From: Dactylellina haptotyla | Taxonomy: Eukaryota > Ascomycota > Orbiliomycetes > Orbiliales > Orbiliaceae | Length of the DNA: 64,000 bases | Assembly (NCBI GenBank): GCA_031310005.1 | Contig: CM062379.1 | Span: 5,890,001-5,954,000 of the forward strand | Direction of reading: 5' to 3' | Part shown: in pieces, positions 14,001-24,864 of the stretch | Numbering within the stretch: the first letter of the stretch is position 1 | Layout: every line of letters starts with the position of its first letter | Notes under the pieces: model-generated | Seen by the model: only the letters and a program-made list of their open reading frames with translations | What the model was told of the DNA's origin: nothing | Database searches by the model: none | Position numbers and translations under genes: made by a program

Positions 14001-14922
14001 CGAGAACCTGAAGGTGATGTTACCATCGGTAAGGTAGTGGATGACGTTGGTCATACAGCTCTGGTCCGGTCGTACACTTCGCATTTGCACACCCATATTG
14101 GTATAGGTCGGTCCACGCTTTGCATACGAGCTTCTGACAACTGCCATGGCGTAGTTTCTTCGGTTGACGATCAACATACGGACGAGCTTTTCGTTTCCTG
14201 AGACGATGAAATAGCCACCGAGTTCCTCGGATTCTTCTTTGTGATCAACGAGGGATTTAGGTGACATGTTTTCGAGATGGCAGCGGTTGCCCATGACTAT
14301 GAGGGGGAGGAGGCCGCAGTCACGGTATTCCTTCTGCCATTCGCCATTGTTGACTTTGTAGTGCAATTCGAGCTGGAGCTGACCGCGGTAGGAGGTGTGA
14401 CGTTCTCGACACTATAGTTTCATTAAAAATATATGCTCGAATTAGTATATATTTCACATTAGCACCGAATTTTCGATGGGTGTACCTCGGCGGGGTATAT
14501 TTCTCTCTTCATAGCGGACTTATCGCGAGAGCTCAACATTGACTTGCCCAGGTAGTAATTGGCGATTCGTACTAATTTTAGCAAGTTAGCAAGTTGTTGC
14601 AGGTGCCTTTAGCAGTGAGAGGTACAAGTTGTATTTTGTCGAACGTACTTGTCAGCTTGTTTCCATAACCCGTCTCTGCGTTCCCGTCGAGTCTGTCGAA
14701 TACGGTTTTTTCTCCAATTTCCTGGATTGCTTGATGCAAACAACCTCCATCTTTGAAGACCGCATTCCACGAGTCTACATGGGGTTTTATAGCGTCTTGT
14801 AGCGCCGGGAAGGCGGTTTTGTCTGTGGGTGGATTTCGAAACCGCTTCTCGCGGTTGATGGTATCGAAGACGGCTTTGCCAGCCGACGAGCGGGCGACGA
14901 CTGATTTTTTTGTGGACGGCAT
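11069..14922 (-). CDS. RPA2: RNA polymerase I second-largest subunit RPA135
   Basis: Five exons join in phase: 14922-14649, 14571-14486, 14411-13223, 13166-11204 and 11129-11069, giving 1190 aa (yeast Rpa135 is 1203 aa). With RPA190 this subunit forms the catalytic cleft that transcribes 35S pre-rRNA in the nucleolus. Visible landmarks are WGFLCPVHTPDG near residue 516, the catalytic-site motif GYDMDDAMIINK at about 769-780, the switch/hybrid-binding region VIGDKFSSRHGQKG, and a C-terminal zinc-binding CxxC...CxxC ribbon (CRGC...CRRC, about 1115-1145). The sequence GGLRIGEMERDSLLAHGTAF with a following QDRLLNCSD matches the Pol I type, not Pol II or Pol III. A last intron after position 11204 (GTGAGT donor) leads to a 61-nt final exon encoding YLDVELLAMGIQMKYDVSP, the expected end of the family. 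A stop read straight through that donor would truncate the protein. It shares a divergent promoter region with the MICOS gene. Confidence 0.97.
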
Positions 14923-15249
14923 GGTTCAAGCTGTCGATTGCGAAGGAATAGGTAACGACAGTGCGTCTGCGATCCTAGATCCTATGCTTTTGCAGGCATC
15001 TGTGCCTGTGCTGGCGGTGAAAGAGCGAGGCCGAAGAGAAAAGATGGTGAAGAGATGTGTGAAACCAGTCCCAATTTTTTTTTGCCGGGATGTTGCTGCA
15101 AGGCCCATCGAAGAGCGGGCGCCAAGCCTTTTGTCGGGTTCTTCGACACAACACCAAAAAAGACGTCGTCCGGCTCGCTTGTGAGCGAAATACACCTGTC
15201 CCGCCAACTTCTCTTCAGCACCCTCGTGATAGCTCGACGTCCCGACAAG
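14923..15249. promoter_or_regulatory. Divergent promoter region, RPA135 / MICOS gene
   Basis: Only 327 bp separate the start codons of RPA135 (minus) and the MIC26/27-type gene (plus), so both promoters and 5' UTRs must lie here. I see no clear TATA box near either start, which is common for housekeeping genes. Open frames crossing the interval are overlapping shadows. Confidence 0.6.
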
Positions 15250-16153
15250 ATGGCTGCCCGGCTGCCGCTGAACCCGAGAGCGATGGTGGGTTCTCTCCCG
15301 TTTCCAATTGAGCTGGAGGTATGGCTTTGCTGACCGGACGCTATTAAACAGGCTCTCCTGACCGGCTTGACTGCTACGACGCTCGCCGGATACACCACCA
15401 CATCTGCCGTCTATGCCGAGGAACCCGTACGCTACACCTACACCGACTCGCACGGGCCATTGACCCTTATTCCTAACGTGGGCCTCTTTATTCTAGAATC
15501 TATCGTCGAAAAAGTCCATCTATGACGACTACACACCACCGGCACCGACACCCTCGACACCTCCGAGGTCTTCCTTCCCGTCCCTCCCCTCGCTCGGCTT
15601 CGGCTCCCCCTCCGAAGAAGAATCAACCGAGCCAAAAGCTACACCTACCGAACGACTAGCATCTCAGATCGGTGTCGGCCGTAAAGTCCTCCATACCGAA
15701 GTCACCAAAGTCCAAAGACATCTCGACCGTCTCTTCGATAAATACCTACACATCGAACACTCTGTCACAACCACCGTTGCCGATCTGGCGCCCTCCCACC
15801 GCTCCGGCGAGACTATAATCCCAGGAGCGATATTCGTAGCCATATCCGCCATGGCAGGCAGCGTCGTTGCGCGTAGACGCATGTTCCCCGTCAGATTTCT
15901 GACTCCTGTTATCACCGGTGTTGCGGCATCGTGGTATTTCCTACCGGAGACATCAAGGAACGTTGGAAATTTGGCATGGAAATGGGAACAGAAGGTGCCA
16001 CAGGTTGCAGAGACACATATGGCGATAAGAAATGGCGTGGTCAATGGATGGAAGGCAACAGCCGACGGATACAAGTCGGCCAGAGGATACGTGGAGGACT
16101 CGACATCCAGTGCGAGAAGGACTATCGAGGGATGGGTCAAGACCAGCAAATAA
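15250..16153 (+). CDS. MICOS subunit, MIC26/MIC27 (apolipoprotein O) family
   Basis: Three exons join in phase 0: 15250-15285, 15352-15426 and 15497-16153, giving 255 aa. The protein belongs to the MICOS complex of the inner mitochondrial membrane, where MIC26/27 subunits support crista junctions and cardiolipin-dependent assembly. The short Arg-containing N-terminus and Ala/Thr-rich segment ending VYAEEP (about residues 1-37) look like a mitochondrial signal. A Pro/Ser-rich linker follows (IYDDYTPPAPTPSTPP, a layout usual in fungal Mic27). The family's membrane-hairpin part is at about residues 147-185 (PGAIFVAISAMAGSVVARRR and RFLTPVITGVAASWYFLP), then an amphipathic C-terminal helix. The first intron has a slightly weak GTGGGT donor, so the first exon of 12 codons is the least certain part. 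MIC26 and MIC27 cannot be told apart from sequence alone. Confidence 0.88.
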
Positions 16154-16639
16154 ATTTCGGTTGCCCGGTATTCATAAAATTATTTGTAGTATTTACAAAG
16201 GCTTTTTAGCGGTAAGAATTTTTAGATGTTGATGGGTGTATATATTGGGCTTTTAATTTGTACCAAAAAATTTATCATTTTCACCGGATTCGAGAGTAGT
16301 AAAGTCCCCTAGTATAGATTATTCCGGGTGCACTTGCAGGACCCTCTATTAAGATTCATCGGTATATATTCGTGGAAGTCCACCTTATTGCATTATCATT
16401 CCAAATGGTATATATCGTAATTATTCATAACATAACAACAGAATCTGAGATCCAGAAAACAAAAGCTAAGACATCATATAAACAGAGCAGAGCAACCAAA
16501 GAACTCCTCAATCCCAACTGCAGTCTCCGCGAGTGCAAATGTTAATCGATGCTAATATAAGGAAATAGATAATCCCTTCACCTTCCGGATGACGTCATAT
16601 AGCCATCAACATCCGGCATTTCATGAGACCCGCGGGAGT
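16154..16639. other. Intergenic, convergent 3' flanks
   Basis: This 486-bp spacer lies between the ends of the MICOS gene (plus) and the small basic protein gene (minus). It is AT-rich with several TATATA-like stretches that probably serve 3' end formation for both transcripts. No gene is seen. Confidence 0.5.
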
Positions 16640-17016
16640 CTAACGATAGGTTCTCTCGACGATGACTGGAACCGATTCCCTCCTCGATGACACATATGAG
16701 CCCCTCGGGGTGGTGTATACGACGCTGGCCTTTGAGCCGTGTCTGGAATGACTATGGCTCCGTCGTTGTGTGTGGTAGCTGGAGCGCGGACGCTCGACGA
16801 TAACGGTTTCTTGCCTTGGTGAGACATAGGCAACTCGGCGTGCAACAGGATATTCGACCCTGCGCTTCTCTGTGGGACCGCTGTTGTAAAGAGAATTGTT
16901 TGTTAGAATAGATTGTTCGTGGTGCACATGTATGACACATGGACGGTTCCAAATGCGTCGGCGGCTATTTCCACGGAGTAACGTTGACCAGAACAATGAA
17001 CTTACATCAAACACAT
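16640..17016 (-). CDS. Small basic Arg/Ser/Tyr-rich protein, 83 aa
   Basis: Two exons: a tiny first exon of 11 nt (17016-17006, encoding MCL plus two bases) and 16880-16640. The 125-bp intron has a GTAAGT donor and an AACAG acceptor, phase 2. The protein begins MCLIGPTEKRRVEYPVARRV and continues with alternating Arg, Tyr, Val and Ser, including a RRSHSHSRHGS stretch. It ends VPVIVERTYR. Fungi carry many short proteins that start MC followed by basic, Arg/Val-rich sequence with a splice site just after the start, and this fits that style. No signal peptide or membrane segment is present, and I do not know a function. The long open frame extending to 17014 that ignores the intron gives a poor N-terminus. 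Moderate certainty. Confidence 0.6.
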
Positions 17017-18298
17017 CGTGGTAATATCTGCGGGATAAATCGAATGGTCAATTGAATTTGTCTTATATTGGTTCTGAACGCTTAAAAAAGCGCTGAGGTC
17101 TCTGACTCAAGATATTGAGATATTAGGTATATGAAGGCTGCAGTATATTTAATCAGAGGAATTCTGTGGAATCAAAACAGACTGCTACCCAGAACATCCA
17201 GGGTGGACTATCTTATTTATAGAGCTTCAGGAATAACATGGTTCAAATAATAGGGGTCTAGAGGCGGGTAGACAGATCCTCATCGCATATGTCACCTCAT
17301 CGCCCGGACTTCGGATATATTTGGGCATCTCCCAAAATTTTCCATCCGGCAAGCCACCTTTTTTTCCAGCGCGAAAAGACAGCTCATTGCCCGCCTTAAA
17401 CTTTCTTATCATTCCTTACTACAAGTGTACTTGGAAGAATTGTCTTACAAACCATTCTGTGGCATACGTAGTGTTGTGTCGGTAGTATCTATTCCTAGGT
17501 CCGCCTTGCACAAGAGTCCAGTACGATGATTCATGTGCTCATCTGACCCTGTCGGTCCGACAACAGAGCCTCGCCGAATCCTTCCAATGGCATCACCATA
17601 AGAGAAGACGTATGCGCAGGGATTTCCTGCATTTAGTGAAGGAACGGGCATTTTATCATGTAGGTACCACAGACTAGGCATTGTGATTCGGAGAGGTTAC
17701 GATTGGGTTTTGGGTGCCAGGTAGAGTTGGGTCTCCAGGTTTATGTCCCCCAAGTACCGAAAAACACAAGATGTGATGCGATGTCTTCACGGGGATACTG
17801 AGCTGGCCAGCTCCACATTTTAGAAAACTTTACGATTACGGATAAATTTAGTGAAGCTAATACACCCAGAAACAGGTTTTCGCCCTTCAAACCTTTCAGT
17901 TCGCTTACAGTTGGCGGGAAGACCCTGGTACCTGGTAGAATGAGGTCCGATGTTAACATGTTTGGGAACTTGGTATGATGCAACACTGCATGATGGTGTC
18001 TCGCTTGTGAAGGACCCAGATTCAACAGGGTTCTCGCATTAGAGCTCGATGAAAGGTTTCACCAATTTTGAACCGTTATCTAAGTGGACTAGCACTAATT
18101 CAATACAGGGTGCATTGAAAACATAGTAGCTTATATCGATTGGTTCACATTGCATCTAAATTGTAATCTTGTGTTCTATATCTCCTGCCATTTGACCTAT
18201 GTATGCCAGGCCTATATTATGACGCCTAACTATCTTGTATCCTACCAACAAAAGTTGAATATATACTGCCCTTGTTACGGTACCAGTACTTTGTCCTG
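17017..18298. other. Intergenic, no gene seen
   Basis: About 1.3 kb between the small basic protein start and the 3' end of the dehydrogenase gene. Minus-strand open frames of 61-94 codons (17227-17412, 17445-17681, 17741-18025) lack domain signals and introns that would link them. Otherwise plain mixed sequence. Confidence 0.45.
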
Positions 18299-19435
18299 CT
18301 AGGTTTTCTTCTCAGCGATGCAGCTATCGATTGTAACGCCCCGTTGACCATTAACCACGTATGGTAATTCTTCTGCAAAGCCAGCTATCCAAGCATCTTC
18401 CCCGTTCTGAGGGTTCCACCCAAGCTGAGCTTTGGTAACAGTTCCTTTAGTCTTGCGGTGTCCCGCCCATCCAAGTTCGGCCACGACGAGATTCCCCGCA
18501 GTCGTCGTGGCCGCCTCCGCAAGGTCTACCGTCCGGATTTCCTTCTCTGGTGGCGAGCCTTCTTTCGGTAAAACGGATGCAGCAAAAGCAGCGTCCAGAC
18601 ACTTTTGGGCAATATCTTTCATAGTCGTGCGTCCCGCGACAGGGAATACAATTCCCTTCTTCCCACAAGGTATATTCTGAGTAGCACCTTTTGTCGCCAC
18701 GACTTCCGCCACGCAAAGAACATACAAGTCGGCCAAATCAGCGATGTGCACGTAGTCAATGACACCGGTCCCGTCGCCGAGTATGAATCCATAACCCTTC
18801 TGTAGCACGTAGGACATCATGATAGGAACCATAAGACCTGCCCGGTTAAATAGACCGTCGCCCGTTCCGAAAATACATGGTGCCTGAAGAGATACCACTC
18901 CTACTCCAGTTGCAGTGCCGGCGTCTAGTGCTGCTAGTTCCGCTGCACGCTGCGGGTACCACTCTTTTTTATTCTCGGCGTGTTCGAACTCGTAGACGTC
19001 TTCGGTGTATGTATCGTCCGGTTCTCGGTCCGGGAATGCTTCGCCTGTCAAAGGTCGGTCTGAGACATTAGAGCAGCCACTAGTGTGTATCATCCAGGTG
19101 CGCTGGAAGTCGCTTTTGTCTAGTTCCCTCTTCGAGAGACCCTGAACAAATGCTTCCGCACTAGGAGGGTGAAACCCGGATCCAGCATTGACGACAAGGT
19201 CATACTGCGATGCCAAATTGGTGAGGAAAGCTATGTCGTCGAAGTCCTTGAATTCAACGCATTCGATGCGATTTCCGTATTCTTTCTTTAGTTTTTCAGC
19301 GCGATCTTGCCCCCGGACGAGAACTACTATAACTAGATCTCGAAGATTGGGATCTTCGGAAGCTAACAAGCGATGGAGCACCGTTCCACCAACATAGCCA
19401 GTACACCCAGTTAAAAGAATCTTTGGAGGAGGCAT
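18299..19435 (-). CDS. NAD-dependent epimerase/dehydratase (atypical SDR), 378 aa
   Basis: A single uninterrupted exon encodes a complete Rossmann-type protein. The N-terminal nucleotide-binding motif is at residues 9-17 (TGCTGYVGG, the GxxGxxG pattern of extended or atypical short-chain dehydrogenases). Next come an acidic residue after the second strand region, a DLVVNAGSGF segment after strand 4, and the substrate-domain signature GDGTGVIDYVHIADLADLYV near residues 218-237. That last motif is typical of NAD-dependent epimerase/dehydratase enzymes that use sugar-nucleotide or small carbonyl substrates. The usual YxxxK catalytic pair is not plain: the expected region reads EWYPQRAAELA, with Arg where Lys would be. 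Catalysis may therefore differ, or it may be an NmrA-like binding protein. No targeting signal is evident, so it is probably cytosolic. Substrate unknown. Confidence 0.9.
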   Translation of the reverse strand: MPPPKILLTGCTGYVGGTVLHRLLASEDPNLRDLVIVVLVRGQDRAEKLKKEYGNRIECVEFKDFDDIAFLTNLASQYDLVVNAGSGFHPPSAEAFVQGLSKRELDKSDFQRTWMIHTSGCSNVSDRPLTGEAFPDREPDDTYTEDVYEFEHAENKKEWYPQRAAELAALDAGTATGVGVVSLQAPCIFGTGDGLFNRAGLMVPIMMSYVLQKGYGFILGDGTGVIDYVHIADLADLYVLCVAEVVATKGATQNIPCGKKGIVFPVAGRTTMKDIAQKCLDAAFAASVLPKEGSPPEKEIRTVDLAEAATTTAGNLVVAELGWAGHRKTKGTVTKAQLGWNPQNGEDAWIAGFAEELPYVVNGQRGVTIDSCIAEKKT

Positions 19436-22400
19436 TGTGAGTTATAGAACTTTAAGAAGTATATTATTATCAAGAATAAAAGCGTGGACGCAATTAAAGT
19501 ACAGTGTTCCGCAGTATACTTTTACCGCAAAAGATATCGATATATCTGGCGGCATTTGGATATACTCGGCTTCCCCTCGCCCAATCATATCACGTGAAGC
19601 ATCATGGTGGAGTAATGGCGCCCACCAAGAGTATTGAGTGGTCGAGTTCGAGTTCACTGATCGAGCCCAGATGACCCAGTAAGCTGAGATAAGGTCGCCT
19701 TCGCTTAGTCGAATTCGAAAACTGGCCAGTACAGAGTCCTGGTGTGTTGGCCTGTTGTGTTTGATTTGTCCGATGAAATCAATCGTCCCTCAAAAGGGCA
19801 AAGTCGAGACGCCTCACGCCATACCGTACAAGCCACGATACATGTACCACAGTCTAGATAATAAAAATTGCGATGGCTCAAGATTGACACATATAAAAAA
19901 TAGACACGAGGATTGGTATCTGTCGGTTGCAGAACTCTTCAGTCCTAGTGTATCCGGAACTGGCGGGTTTTAATATTATACATGAATCAAATCCCGAAAT
20001 ATCCCATGAACGACAACGTGGTAGTGAATAACGAATTCGGGACAATTAATTGAGCTGGAGCTCCCCGCATTAAGTTCTACTAATATAGTATGCCGCCTAC
20101 GTATTATATCTCTTGTTAAAATCGGGATTAATATTTGTACATCTATACCGATTTATCGCGGTCTAAATATCACAAATCCAAGACTATAGAATCGCAGAAT
20201 CCTATCTCCGCTACATACAGAGTAATATCATGAGGGGTATATCCGAAAAGAAGCAACCATATCAAAGATAATACAATCTCCTAAATGTTGATATATTTAA
20301 CTCGGTAACTCGGTCGTTCGGTGAATCCCAGAGTCGGAACAATCCCTATTACTTCAAACAATAGAATTGTTGAAACGGAGATTTCCTGGAAATTTATTGC
20401 CAGATGTGCAGCCGAGATTTGGTGTTGCAAGTGTTGAGTTTGTCTGTGCCAGGGGGAACTTTCATGACGTCAAAGGTCTTTGGTTTCGTTAAACCAAACT
20501 CTCCCATGCCGCTTTCGCTTTCGTGTCTGCAGGGACAAACGACCATCGATGAGACGGGAGACAAAGCAGATAGACCCCTTCAACCACGGCGTATTACAGC
20601 CACGATGGCCTAAGCAGGATAGGAATCGGTTCCTCCCTTATCGACGTCGACGCTATCTGCATGTTTGTGATTTTGCTACGTGTCTGCGCTTAGAGATTCC
20701 ATTGGGAGACGGATCACTAACCGAGCGAGGCTGTTTGGTGAAAACTGTAGCTCGAAACGAATTATATTAACCAATTTTTGACGGATTGATTCGAATTGGC
20801 CACAGCCCACCTACCCCTTGCCATCCCCTCGCTCGAGCATCGCGACCACGGTTACTCATTTTTCATCATCAGGGTTCAAAAATAAAAATATCTTCACTCG
20901 TTCACCCATTCACGGATTCAACAGTCACTTGCTTTGTACGCAATTAAAAAGCACGTGGGGTACTACGTAAGCCCCCGCCACCACATGTAATCTTACTTTT
21001 CGGCAACGGTTGTCAGTCGTGAAGGGAAAAGAGAGGGAATCTCTTTCAAACGAAATTAACATGATGAGCCCCTCTTTCTTGTTTTAGAAATGGCTCGACG
21101 AGGAACGGAGTACGATAAACGGAAAACGAAAAGAAAAAAAAAAGAACCGATGTTTCATGTTTTTTTTTTGACTAGCCCATGAGTTGACCTTCTCGATTGT
21201 TTCTATTTCGACGCAAAGGAGAAAAAACATTTTTCTGCACCCCGAGGCACAGGCACAGGCACAGGGCTGCATGCAAGTAAGCCTCCGTTGGCCGTGGGAG
21301 CGGCGTAGGAGTTGCTCTGTCCTTGTCCGTGTTGTGGATTCTATTTCTAAACGTTGAAAAACGTGAAATGCAACGTCGGCATCGACGAAACTGTTCGAGT
21401 CGGAAAGGGTCAGATAAATATAATTCCCAGATCAAGCTGTGAGCTGCGATTGCCCGCTCGCCGTGTCGTCTGGCGCGGGTCCGCAGCAGGTGGAGTTGCA
21501 TTATGCCGGGCTGATCACATTGGTGAGCATATATCGCGCTTCCGCCAATGAAAAGCCGGCTTTGGACGAGAAGAGGTTGCCGCAATCCCCTTTCGCGTAC
21601 TGTATGACCGACATTTCTGCCTGACAGAGATTGTTTCACATAACTTATCTGCTGCTCTCACTCGCACCCGCTCTCACCTAATGCGATTCGATAGAGAATC
21701 TCAGCGGGAGTCCAGATAACGAGCGAACAAAGGAGAATATTTGGATTACATATTTCTACCCACCCCCCCCCGGCGAGTCGTGAAGTCGGAGTTCATGCTG
21801 AGAATGTCGAGCGACCATCACTACATTGCATATTACCAGCCGTCTTCTTTGGCGATCACGTCCCTGAGAGATCGTTGAAGGTGTGAGACAGCTAACCAGC
21901 CAGCATCCCGGTTAGCTGGCCTTCAACTCGGACGTCTGCTTTGACATACTAAGAAAAAGGAATATTGATAGTAGCACGACATGCAATTTTAATATCGTTT
22001 ATCAAACCACCTTCTTTCTAGACACGGCCACGGTTGTTGATGCCACCAACACAAGCACCTATTTTAGAATTATAATAACAGCGTTAGCATCATCACCGTA
22101 ATCGATGCATGCATCCCCGGTGTCCGTTAACTCGCTCTGGTGAATACATTTACGATCACCGATGGCGGGAGAAACGACGGCCGATTTCGCTAGCACGCAA
22201 GTAACTGGCCCTCAGGGTACCTGCCGCAGAGGTGCATCCGCGGGGGGGTTCCCCAAAAAGGCAAACGCCCTGGTAACAGGTTGGCACTAGAACAGATCGA
22301 ATGGCTGTGGTGGTTCCGTGGTGGTTCCTGCATTTTGTCTCGCAGTTAGCCTGTCAGAGGTTTCGTTCGCCTGCCCAGCCAAACCTCTCGCCAGCCCCTT

Positions 22401-22793
22401 TAACCTGGGCGTAGCACACCCACACCCATCCCTCTTTCCCTTTGGTTTGGGGGCTTTGCTTCGTATTGATATTAAAACGACCTCTTTCCCGTTCCTCCTC
22501 TCGTTTGAGTTCCTTTTAGATGGTCGTCGATTATTTTCTCCGTTAACTTTTTACACTCGTTTGTAAATACTTGCAATTCATCTGCTTGCTCTCCCAGCAG
22601 CGGTGTAATTTAGAATCCAAGTGCAAAGCTTCGATTCGCGACGGTCCTTCCCGCAAGCTCCAATCCGAAAGCTGGGCTTTCAACCACCACCGCCAAACGC
22701 ACAACACATTCCACCGCACGCTCACTACGGTCCGACCACACGCAACACATCCGCTCGATTCGCACAGACGGTGCAAGAAGTCTACACAACAAG
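19436..22793. other. Intergenic, 3.4 kb, divergent flanks
   Basis: Region between the divergently transcribed dehydrogenase and fibroin-3-related genes, so it holds both promoters. It is AT-rich from about 19980 to 20320, with a poly-A run near 21137 and a C run near 21764-21772. The part just before 22794 is likely the 5' UTR of the fibroin-3-related gene. Several 60-155-codon open frames exist on both strands, none with a recognisable motif. Confidence 0.45.
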
Positions 22794-24058
22794 ATGCTAC
22801 ACACGGCCTCGGGCAGCCCGATGACGAGGAGGAGCGTCCAGAGCGACTTCGCCTCGTTACCGGAAACGTTGAAATCATGGGACTCGTACGTCTGCAACTC
22901 GATTGAAACAAATTTGCGATTGCGCATCATAACTAACGTGCGATAATTTCCAGGTGTATGGCCAAGTCGTTCTGCAAGTACCCTGTTATCGCGGGTATCG
23001 TCGTGGGAGCCCTCGTCCTGATATCGACAGCGTGGTGCTGCTACCGATGCTGCTGCCGAAGACGCCGCAAGGCAGCCCGCTCCAAGTCCACCTTCTTCAA
23101 TGACCCCGTCCCCACCTACATGAGCGGCCAGTCCCCATCGTCGGCAGGGTTCGGTGGCCAACCAGCGGCTCCTCAGTACGCATACTTCGAATCCGGAACC
23201 ACAGGTGGAAAGAACAATGACGACCTTCCAGTGATGCCATCCTGGAACGGCTCCAAGAGCGAGAAGATCGAAGAATCTACCGTCAAGGTTGAAGACATCG
23301 AGCTCGGTGAAGTGGACAACGGCAGACAGCAGCAGCAGCCACAGCGTCCGGCGCCAGCTTTGAACGCCGGCTCCTCTTCTCCACCTTCGCACCGCCTCCC
23401 TCTTAGCAATCCATCCCAATTCCGCAGCAACCAGCCCAACTTCCCACCTTCCAACAACCTCAACCCTTTCGGTCCTCAGCGGATGAACAGCCCATTCAGA
23501 GCTCCAAATGGCGGAGTTATCCCACCAAGCCGCACCCAATCTCCATATCCAGAGAACAACAGCATGCCATCCATCAATCCATTCACCGCTCCAGTCAACG
23601 GTGCCTCGGACTTTGACTTTAGCCCCCATATCAACGCCCACAACCAAGGCCCATATGCGAATGCGGACATCTATCCCCCAGAGCCCACATACCAACAGCC
23701 ACAGTTCACCGCTCAGCAACCACAGTTCACTGGCGTAACATCTTCTACCCCCGCACCATACCAACAAAACACATACACTGGTACCACCGTGGCAGAGACA
23801 CACACACCACCTCCACAGCAACAGCCATACCAACCTCCACCTCTGCCAATGAACGCCTCTGGCACAGGTTTCGTAGCTCAGATGGATGATGACTTTGGCC
23901 ACTCCCCTGTGCATCTCACCAACCCTCACACGAACAACACCACGGCTCCTCCACAGAACAATGCCCCATTCAATCCCAACGAGTTCGATCACGGTGGTTA
24001 CAGCAGTTACAACCAACCGAGTCGGCCACAACAGCAACAGGCGTGGACTGCTTTCTAA
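22794..24058 (+). CDS. Fibroin-3-related single-pass membrane protein, 398 aa
   Basis: Two exons join in phase 2: 22794-22885 and 22954-24058, with a 68-bp intron (GTACGT donor, TTCCAG acceptor). The join creates the family hallmark: SWDSCMAKSFCKYPVIAGIV, running from residue 28 into the membrane helix. This SWD-C-x(5)-C-K-(W/Y)-P-V pattern followed by one hydrophobic helix (about residues 41-58) and a Cys-rich juxtamembrane block (CCYRCCCRRRR) is what fungal databases call fibroin-3-related protein. The remaining 330 residues are a Pro/Gln/Asn-rich, disordered cytosolic tail ending QQQQAWTAF. The role is unknown; a cell-surface or plasma-membrane scaffold is a reasonable inference. The start at 22794 is the nearest in-frame ATG before the splice; an earlier start cannot be excluded. 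A 475-codon open frame antisense to it is a composition artefact. Confidence 0.86.
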
Positions 24059-24864
24059 GTAGACACAGTCTACTTGGAAAGTAAGTAAAAAAAGAAAGGT
24101 GGCTTTAATAGATACTCGATGCTATTTCTATTTCTACAGTACATTTTTATATATTCTTGGCGTTGGATTTATTATTGGGACTTTCTTTTAATCGGGATCG
24201 ATTTTATTTCTTAACATTCATTCATGTCTATTACTTTATACCTTCCTGTCTTTTTTATCCATAGTTATATAACGACCCGTCACGATACCCGCCAATCACA
24301 ATCAATATTTTTTTCTTATCATCTGATCAAAGCCATTCCTTGTCTCAAGGATTCATTCTTGCCAGTACATTAGCTGTTTTTGAGTGAATTTCGAATTGTT
24401 GTCTCTTTCCTTCACATTGTCTGTAGCCTACTCCTGGCGAATCGATGCAACCGTGCAAGTGCTCAACTGAATCAAACAAAATAAATCCGAGAGAACTCTC
24501 CACCTTCCCTCTCGTGAAACATTATTGATCAATAGATATAAGATGCGAAAATAAATAAAAAAGCTTGACCTACCTTCTCCTCCACATCTTTAATCTATTT
24601 TATTAAATCCCTGCCCCTTCGTTCATGCAGGTAAGCCGCCCACCTTTCGGCTCGCATGGACAAATATCGACTAGTGGGAAGGTTGCGTTCGCTCTGATCA
24701 AGTCCCATGTGGGTTGTGCGGTTCACCAAAGCGCAACAACGAAATATCGAACCTGCCTTTTAGCCAAGAGTTGCCGGCAGTTTACAACTGCACTTACGGG
24801 ACTACAAGGAACGGGAGGGCATTATGACTAGTGAACCAAACCCAAGACTTTCAATATCTAAGAT
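24059..24864. other. Intergenic, 3' flank of fibroin-3-related gene
   Basis: AT-rich 3' UTR-like sequence to about 24610, then unremarkable sequence. A 68-codon open frame at 24625-24831 (plus) has no domain signal. No gene is supported. Confidence 0.45.

Noticed and set aside
20780-20810. TTCGAATTGG-like sequence resembling a tRNA T-loop
   Set aside because: No matching acceptor stem, D-loop or anticodon arm could be folded around it. No other tRNA candidate was convincing in the window.
22610-24037. 475-codon open frame on the minus strand
   Set aside because: It is antisense to the fibroin-3-related gene and rich in Trp, Val and Arg, the mirror of a Pro/Gln/Asn-rich coding strand. The plus strand has a recognisable family motif and a matching intron.
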